Assembly (NCBI GenBank): GCA_005406025.1 | Contig: BGZK01000223.1 | Span: 310,001-374,000 of the forward strand | From: Eumeta japonica | Taxonomy: Eukaryota > Arthropoda > Insecta > Lepidoptera > Psychidae | Direction of reading: 5' to 3' | Length of the DNA stretch: 64,000 nucleotides | Shown: piece after piece, positions 57,082-64,000 of the stretch | Position numbering within the stretch: position 1 is the stretch's first letter | Layout: each line of letters opens with the position of its first letter | Position numbers and translations under genes: made by a program | Notes under the pieces: model-generated | Told to the model about the DNA's origin: nothing | Seen by the model: the letters and a program-made list of their open reading frames with translations, nothing else | The model's database searches: none

Positions 57082-57490
57082 TTAGGGTTCCCTATCTCAA
57101 AAGGAAAAAGGCGAAACTCTTGTAGGATCACTCGCGTATCTGTCCGTCTGTTTATCTGTATATATGTTTACTAAATGTCAACTCAATCGCTCAAATATAT
57201 ATCAGGGACCCAAATACGGACGTGTGACGTAAACAAATGAATATTAAATATGAAGGTTACTTTTGGGGTTAAATATTAGAAAATGAAAAATATATTTTCA
57301 ATGTTTTTGTAATTTTCTAATTGTCACATGGTACTAAGATATCAAATGGAAACGCTTATTGTGAAGATCTCTAATATATATTATTTTATAATTTTAAGAT
57401 ACTTCATTTCGTAGTTATTTATGAAATTTGGCGGAAATTTACCATTTTCTCCCTCTTATCTTCGATATTACTGTGCCTAAAATTAAAAAA
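57082..57490 (+). mobile_element. AGGGTTCCG-type interspersed repeat, truncated
   Basis: It starts TTTTTAGGGTTCCCTATCTC, then AAAAGGAAAAAGGCGAAAC, GTAGGATCACTCGCGTATCT and a GTCCGTCTGTTTATCTG tract. Further in, ACTAAGATATCAAATGGAAA and GAAATTTGGCGGAAATTTAC match the usual interior of this abundant lepidopteran family. No CTTGGCCGG end is present before 57540. Confidence 0.7.
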
Positions 57491-57594
57491 AAAATCAGAA
57501 AACAGTTATTTAGCTATGAATTACAGGAAAACTTACAAGTCTAAAGCTTGTTTTGTTTCGGTTCGTTTCAATGTCCAGTATAGACTGGCTGTAA

Positions 57595-58295
57595 CGGCGA
57601 TATCAACACCGCCGTGTAAGCCCTCACTTCGGATTTGAAATAAATTACATAATAGACGACGCTTGTAAAAGCATGTAGTGGAGGGGGTGCCAAAAAACTA
57701 CACGAAAGGCAGTTATAAATCTAACAGTTGCGGTTGAGGGCTTTAGGCTCTTAAATCACTGAATTTAAACTTAAAAATTCAAAAATGACCTATAAGCGTT
57801 AGGTGAAAACGTAACGTAACATTACTGAATTAAATACGGAATTGGATTGACCATCAATAACATAGTTTAACCGCTAACCGTAATGCTGAGCAAGTCCGCC
57901 CTCAAAAACTGTTACTGGTCAGCATGCAGTCGCCCTCACGTAGTCAATGACAAAACATATAAGCGTGTAAAACACATGAAATAACTAAAATAGCTATTAG
58001 TATCTGGAGTATGTACCTACGGGAGCGCTCCCTAGGCGCAGAAATCGTGCGTGGGTTCGGTGTGCAGACGGTGCAGTAAACCGTATCGTATCACCGGGAC
58101 AAAGGCAAACATGGTATAACTGTCGCCGCGCGATGTATACTGCGCAGCACCACACACACTCATACACATGCGGAGCCCGACACTCCAGAACGCGGCTCGA
58201 AGGAACACTAACACACAGTAACACACTAAACTAAACGGGTGGTCCAGGGGATTGGATCGAAGGCCACCGATCGCGACGGCGGAACAACCGGAACT
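57595..58295 (-). mobile_element. Second copy of the retroelement at 32071, inverted, with a different 3' part
   Basis: On the minus strand it starts AGTTCCGGTTGTTCCGCCGT (58295) and is colinear with 32071-32700 through CCTGGACCACCCGTTTAGTT, GCGCGACGACAGTTATACCA, CTGAATTTAAACTT-type sequence and CACCCCCTCCACTAC (about 57692). Beyond about 57650 the two copies diverge completely. The shared part behaves like a conserved 5' region carried by elements with different 3' ends, or one copy is recombinant. Open frames at 57997-58421 are by-products. Confidence 0.8.
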
Positions 58296-59134
58296 GATTT
58301 TGACTGATGCACTTATTCCGCTGAAATTTATAGATGGTGCATCCGCCTGCACATATGAGCTGCATACATTACAATAAGAGGCGCGGCCGTACTTCGCATA
58401 TTCCACGCACGAGTGCCACATGCGCTCGGTACACAGATTCGCAGTCGTACCGCATAGATCACCGCGATTCTAGGCCTCTCATTGGTCCCTCCCGTCAAGG
58501 CACAATTTTATATGCAACTCATATGCGCATCACAATGAATTCGTAATTAAATACGATAAAACACAATAAAAACAAGACAAAAATATTCCACTAAAAACAC
58601 AATAAATATACAAGCAGGCACAACAGATGAATATTATATTATACAATGAACGATTTCTAATTACTAATCGCTACCCGGGTAATAAAAAGACAGCTATTCA
58701 ATTTTTTTTTTATTATAATTAACACACACAAAATACAATAAAACAAAAAAGAATTCTTCACCTAAGTCTACTTATAAGTCAAAATAATATTTACACATTA
58801 TCACTAAGAGCGCGGCTGTCCGTAACACTAGCATTAGCTAAGTACGTGAGTATATACTTAATGTGTATTAGTTTATATTTTTCCTTTCTCTAATAGCAAT
58901 AACATATATAAACCTCGAAATTGACGTGGCCATAGTGCAAACTTAAGGAAAACAATAAATAGAAATAGGTGAAAAGAGAATAGAGCTTGTGCTAATTATT
59001 CGCAAATGAATGATTGAAAAGAATTTATTTTAAGTAGTATATTTAATGTTTTAGTACGAAACCTTCGCTGTGCGAGTCCAACTCGCACTCTATCTGTTTT
59101 TTTAATAATAATTGATATATATATACATATATAT
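58296..59134. other. Unassigned DNA, GC-richer at 58320-58520
   Basis: 58320-58520 is less AT-rich and might be additional sequence of the neighbouring element or unique DNA. 58520-59134 is AT-rich with a TA-rich run at 59114-59135. No gene. Confidence 0.35.
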
Positions 59135-59500
59135 ATAATAAGCTCGCGGGCCGGATAAGACAATGTTCTGCCCTTTTTATGAATTGCTTGCCCATCCAGT
59201 TAATGCCCTCAGCTCCGCCAGCATGGATGTAGAATGAATTCTTTCATCTTTTGTATTGAGAGCGAAAATTTGTATTTTTTTATGAGAAATCTGAAAAAAA
59301 AATTAAAAAAATAATAGAATAATTAAAAAATCAAAAAAATAGATCTCGATAACTACGCCACCTATCGTGATAAAAAACTATCATATCTTTCAAGTTAGAC
59401 CAAATAACATACAACGTGCAAAATTTGATTAATTTTGGTGAAGTACTTTCCCAGTCCATAGCGGATCAACATCGTGATATCGGAATTATATATATATATT
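59135..59500 (+). mobile_element. Simple-repeat-bearing interspersed element, copy 3 (no repeat tract)
   Basis: It starts TAATAAGCTCGCGGGCCGGA, then GTTCTGCCCTTTTTATGAAT, TCCGCCAGCATGGATGTAGA, an A-rich part, GATCTCGATAACTACGCCAC and CATAGCGGATCAACATCGTG, and ends in a TA run. The hexamer tract that the other copies carry is absent between the CATGGATG word and the A-rich part. Confidence 0.65.
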
Positions 59501-60250
59501 AGATGGCCCGGTAGACGACGTTCTACATTTTCTTGTGGATGACTTACCCATATCGTTAACACCCACAGTTCTGCCAGCATGGATATATGCATAATGAATT
59601 TCTCCCCCTTTTTTATCGATTGATGTCAGTTTCATCCCGATCGTGTCTTCGATTCTGATTTTGATGACAATTTTGACTCTGATCTCGAACCCACACTCGT
59701 TTTCGACCTCAATTCTGTTCTCGATCTTCATTCCCGGCCCTGCTTTTGATTCTGATCCTGATCCTATTCTTGATTCTGTACCCCGTCCCTTGTCCAGTTT
59801 CGATTTTGCTACCAGTGATAGTTCCGATTTGGAAGACGCTGGGGGCATCGTCACCATCATTTAGCTTCTGTTTTACGATCCTGGTCAGGCTCTTGATTTT
59901 AATACCAATCTCGTACTCAATTTTGACCGCAATCCCGTTTTGAATTTCGATACTGTTATCGGTCTAAGTCTATATAATATTGTTATTTTAAAGTATAGCA
60001 ATGAATTTAAATTTAAGATGGTGCTGTGTTTATTTTTGTATCAGACAACTGTAAAAATTAAAAAAAATATTAAAAAAAATTAAAAAATGGATCTCGATAA
60101 CTACGCCACCTGTCAGGATAAAAACTATCCTACCCCTATCCTCCTATCCTATCAACTTGGACCAAATGCAAACAGTGTGAAAATTTCTTTAAAAATGGTT
60201 GAGTAGTTTGCGAGTTCATCGCGGACAAACAACATGACACGAGATTTGTG
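59501..60250 (+). mobile_element. Simple-repeat-bearing interspersed element, copy 4, head-to-tail with copy 3
   Basis: It starts right after the TA tail of copy 3 (GATGGCCCGGTAGACGACGT), with TCTGCCAGCATGGATATATG and CTTTTTTATCGATTGATGTC. About 320 bp of degenerate hexamers follow (59630-59955, words like GATTCTGATCCTGATCCT). Then come the A-rich part, GATCTCGATAACTACGCCAC, ACTTGGACCAAATGCAAACA, and GTTCATCGCGGACAAACAAC-type tail. Open frames over the hexamers on both strands are by-products. Confidence 0.7.
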
Positions 60251-61913
60251 CTCATTCTTCAGTGAGCGCTCACACGCTCAATGAGACATTCGGGTGTCGG
60301 TAAAACAATAAAGAAAAACACCCTTTGTTTGGACCCTCATGCAGCAACGTCGGTCAGACACGAAAGTCCGCTGCCGCTTCTCAACAGCAGACCGATTACA
60401 TAGACTTAAAACGATTCAGTCAATGACTTTATGAGGACAAAATTACTTCAGGTTGGTGAGCGTTGCCGTCATGCGCGCTCAATTGATTGAATTTTGCCGT
60501 GATTGTGATATAAACTCAGTCGTTTCAAGATTACAAAATTGATCTATAGATCAGTTGCGCCTTTCGTCCTAGATAAAGTGCTTTTCAAACACTTAGCAAA
60601 TACTCAATACTAATTACAAGAGGTAGAATAATCTCAGTAGTATACAGAAACTGTTTCCGCATTAAAAAGTAAACATTTCGTTGATGTCTCTATATGAATT
60701 ATTTTCTAACTATTTAATATTCAAAGCGCACACTGGATCCGTGGCTACGTAACTAGATGCTCAATCTACGAGCCGCGTATTAAAATCGCTCAGAAATTAG
60801 ACAATCGATTTGTTAATTCAAAAAGAATATCTCACATCTTTCACGATCCTTTCCGGCGAACTCTAATCATCTACAAAGGGTTAGGGTTCAGTTATACCGT
60901 TAACTTTCGTTTACCATACTTTATAATGACGGACAATTTGTCGCGAGTCCCCGAGTAAACGAGAACACAGACAAAGTGAATTGCTTCAGAAAAATCACTG
61001 AACATGAATCTTCATTCCCGAGCCCCGTTATGATTTCATTGTTTTAGAAAAGTTTTTATTTTTGTGCTTCTGCTCGCAAACTGCGCTTAATTATGGATTA
61101 ACTAAAAGTGAAAAGCTGTTATATAAGTACGGAAATAGATACTAGATTTTGTATAAGCATTGGTTTTCTTGGAAATCTACTCATATTTTCAAATGTGGAT
61201 CAGAATTTAATATATAATTCTTCTCTATCAACCAATGAAAGTGCAGTGCTGAGCATAAGCTTCTGTCCTATTTGCAAGTCGAATGGTCCCGGGCCACCTT
61301 GTTACCAATAGTGGTATTGACAAGGTCATCAATTTGTTAGAGGACACAGTTTTTCATTGCGACGTTCCGTTTGCGCTCGCCACTCCAGAAGGGTTCGTCC
61401 CCAGCGGTTATCGGCATTTTTTCAATAAGCTTAATAGTTAGGCTGACGAAAAATTATGTGTAACGTCACATTTTATATAAGCCTTTATTATTAAATTTAC
61501 GTAACTGAATACTAGAATAAAAGTAAGTGTACGATCGGAGGACTCCCGTCAGAAATGAATGTTTTTTCAATATAAAATAATACACAGGAAGAGAATCAAA
61601 GAATTCCGTTTAATATATTAGAAAAATTAGTAATCAATTCAAAATTAGACACAAAATATTGAGTTATAAATTATTTAGTAAGGAAATACTAAGTCATGAA
61701 TTTCAAGAAAGACAGAGGGAAAGAGGGACAAAGTGGCATGGAGAAGACGTAACTGCTTTTTGTTATGTTACGTTTTCCATAAGTCAATTTCTACCATAAA
61801 CCGCGTTAAAGAAATTCGTTTCAAAAATACAACTGCGTAAAAAAAAAATGTATAGTAACAAGAATTTTTAAAGTTTTTTGGTAGTTTGCATAAACGACTT
61901 CATTTGGTTAAAT
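60251..61913. other. Unassigned DNA
   Basis: A mixture of AT-rich and moderately GC-rich sequence (60240-60480, 60840-61050, 61340-61430) without recognised repeats. Open frames such as 61108-61311 have no domain. No supported gene. Confidence 0.4.
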
Positions 61914-61951
61914 GAACATCGTCGAGTTTTGGTTAAAACTCGACGATGTTC
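61914..61951. repeat. Short-loop palindrome, perfect 17-bp arms, 4-nt loop
   Basis: GAACATCGTCGAGTTTT and AAAACTCGACGATGTTC are exact reverse complements around GGTT. Confidence 0.92.
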
Positions 61952-62424
61952 TTCTAATAAAAGCTAATTAACCTAGTGTTCATACTACATACTATAAACA
62001 GTTGTTTAATAGTAATACAAACGACACTAACAACAAGAATTTTCCATGCCCACAATGAAAAGTAGCAATTAATTGGTTTTTTAGGTATCACATTATATGG
62101 TCTGTAATGACATACGTATTCTTTAAATTAGGGATGGTTTTTATAGGTTAAATATAAAAATGAAGTACAAGGAAATGGAAATAGAAAACTAACAAAAAAC
62201 TCCTAATGTTTTTTTTATCTAACATTCAAACTCAAAATAAGTGAATTTCACTTATTTGTCAACTAATTCCTATTAGACGCACCATAATACTTCGCTACGT
62301 AATATATCTACGCAAAATAAAGAGCTAATAATTGTTTGTTTGTTGAGGATAATCGCCGGAAATAATCTTCTTTCTCTTCTATTAATAGATAAAAGAAAAT
62401 TCTACTATCCATGAATAATATAAG
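61952..62424. other. AT-rich DNA without features
   Basis: No gene or recognised repeat. Confidence 0.45.
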
Positions 62425-62690
62425 CTTATTTTCAATCGACTTCAAAAAAGAAGAAGGTTCTGTGTTCGTCTCTATTTTTTTGTATATGTTCAGCTATAAT
62501 TTCTCAATTTTGGACCGATTCCAAAATTTTTTCTTGTGTTTCAAAGACTCCCGAAGTGGTCCCAAAGTCACCAAGTCAGGACCTGATAATAAGACCCTAC
62601 GAAAATCAGGAATACCCTCAAATATTATATATGTAAGGCACATAAGTTTGACACTTTTTTCAGTTATTTAAGTCTTTGCATCTTGTGCTT
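62425..62690 (+). mobile_element. GACTTCAAAAA-type lepidopteran repeat
   Basis: It starts AATCGACTTCAAAAAAGAAG, then AAGGTTCTGTGTTCGTCTC, TTTTTTTGTATATGTTCAGC, a CGAAGTGGTCCCAAAGTCAC stretch, CAGGACCTGATAATAAGACC and CAGTTATTTAAGTCTTTGCA. That order matches a very common lepidopteran interspersed repeat. The sequence carries many substitutions, so the copy is old. The 86-codon frame across it is not a host gene. Confidence 0.7.
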
Positions 62691-63274
62691 ATGATCTCAT
62701 GTTGCTAAGCTGATGAAAACCATATCACTCCTTAACGGTTAAGAGTTAGGGGATAATACAGTTATTTTTCGATAGAAACTACTCTTCAATGGCTTGTACT
62801 AAAACCTAGTATACACAGAATTAAATTTATTACCTTTTAAAGTACCTACATATTTATATATATAATTGTAACAAGATAATATGAGCATGAACACATCGGA
62901 ACTCTTTAATAATAACAGTAGAAACAGGGTGAATTGTTAAATGTAAAATGAAAATTTGATCTGCATGAATTGTAGAACTTTTATATCACATAGAATGACT
63001 TTTATAATTTGTATAAAAATAATACGGTAAATTTACCCCAACTAACAACGTAAAGACCGTGAAATGATTACCAGTGGACATTTTGGGTGGACAATTAATT
63101 CGCGATCCGACCTGGTTTCCCATTTGCTACACACAAAAGTAAAGATGATGCCTTTCTAGTTTTATTAACCACAACTGAGTCGTCATGCAAAGTAACTAAA
63201 TAAATTATGAATTTTAATAAATTTTTCGAAAAAAATATAATAATAGTATTGAAAACCTATTTAAATAACTGTCC
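62691..63274. other. Unassigned DNA
   Basis: AT-rich. No supported feature. Confidence 0.4.
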
Positions 63275-64000
63275 AAACAGACTTCAAAAACAACTTATAA
63301 GTTTTTTTGAAGTCGGTTCCAGTTCAAGATTAATATGGTGCCATTGGACTGATCTGACAATAAAAGCAGAAGGTAGGTACAGGAACTCCGTAAAAATCAA
63401 CATATGTCAAATGTTTATTGGAATTTTTTTTAAATGTACTTTGGCCATGATTTGCTTTCAAGGTCTGACGATGATCGGAAATTTGACAGTAGAACTCCAT
63501 AACAGAAGAACATATCCTAACTGTGTTTGGGCTTATTGAGTTGCTTTAAGATGTCCTTTAGCCATAACTTGTTTGCAGAGTATAATAACGAATCTAGAAG
63601 CTAAGGACTGGAACTCTATAACGTAACAACGTGTTCTAGCCATGTTTGGCTTTGCTGGAATTATCTTGATATTCTTCAGTCGTAAATGATTTTCAGATTC
63701 TGATGACAGATCTAAAAGGTTGGTACTGAAACTCCCAAATGGTAGAAAGTATCCTAGTCATATTTAGGCTTACTAGAATTGTCTTGAGGTCTACTTTGTC
63801 TATGATTGTTGGTACTAGAACTTTATAACTAAACGACATATCATAGGCATACTTGGATTTGTTGGAAGTGTCTCGAGATACACTTTGGCTATGATTGGTT
63901 TTCAAAGTATGATAATAGAGCTGTAAAGTTGGCACTGGAAGTCCATAATAGAATAACCTATTTTATCCGTATTTGTACTTGTTTTAATTGTCTTGTAATA
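63275..64000 (+). repeat. Tandem array of about 117-121-bp units, running off the window
   Basis: After an ACTTCAAAAA/TTTTTTGAAGT inverted word pair (63281-63314), a unit recurs with the landmark TTTGGCCATGA-like word at 63441, 63558, 63675, 63796 and 63895. Spacings are 117, 117, 121 and 99 bp, so the fourth unit is shortened. An initial unit with ATGGTGCCATTGGACTGATC near 63335 matches 55502 in the other array. The array continues past the window end. Confidence 0.85.

Noticed and set aside
59355..60110. CTCF-like words (ACGCCACCTATC, ACGCCACCTGTC)
   Set aside because: They are part of the repeat family's tail (GATCTCGATAACTACGCCAC) and match only the short core, so they are not independent sites.

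Overview
The window reads as AT-rich animal nuclear DNA, most likely from a butterfly or moth (Lepidoptera). It has no operons, no ribosome binding sites and no dense gene packing. It does have one GC-rich first exon with a consensus splice donor, and many degraded interspersed repeats of kinds I know from lepidopteran genomes: an RTE-like endonuclease/reverse-transcriptase retrotransposon, tRNA-derived SINEs, and elements ending in AGGGTTCCG, CCGGCCAAG, TAGCTGTCCCGCCC or GACTTCAAAAA. These family assignments come from memory, since no search was possible.

The only convincing host gene sequence is on the minus strand at 43163-42625: a 179-codon first coding exon rich in Pro, Ala, Arg and Cys. 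It starts at an ATG in good context and ends in CTG|GTGAGT. It lies at one end of a CpG-island-like block (about 42620-43850) that probably holds the promoter and 5' UTR. The rest of the gene would lie at lower coordinates, and I found no second exon, so the whole 1-42.6 kb part may be one long first intron. I do not recognise the product. Above 43.9 kb lies upstream intergenic DNA.

Region by region: 0-8.2 kb holds two inverted copies of one repeat (2.1 and 4.1 kb), a large foldback element with permuted arms (5.15-6.8 kb) and an RTE C-terminal fragment (7.8-8.2 kb). 8.3-16.2 kb holds a 41-bp palindrome, a 24-bp minisatellite inside a transposable element, old LINE and AGGGTTCCG-type fragments, and a 2.6-kb array of 97-bp units that seems to have grown from the 3' tail of an RTE element. 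16.2-34.7 kb holds SINE fragments, a terminal-inverted-repeat element and its relative, three copies of the TAGCTGTCCCGCCC family, and a 0.94-kb retroelement with a near-intact target-site duplication. 34.7-42.6 kb is mostly single-copy-looking, AT-rich intronic DNA. 43.9-64 kb holds a second degenerate RTE copy, short tandem repeats, an inverted relative of the 0.94-kb retroelement, two head-to-tail copies of a repeat carrying simple-sequence tracts, and two arrays of 117-121-bp units.

Three things deserve a second look. One is the 97-bp array and its apparent origin from an RTE tail. Another is the permuted foldback element. The third is a recurring set of perfect or near-perfect short-loop palindromes, one of which arose inside a repeat copy whose two relatives lack it, so it can be read as a fold-back (template-switch) mutation. 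I found no RNA gene, CRISPR array, viral gene or toxin gene.
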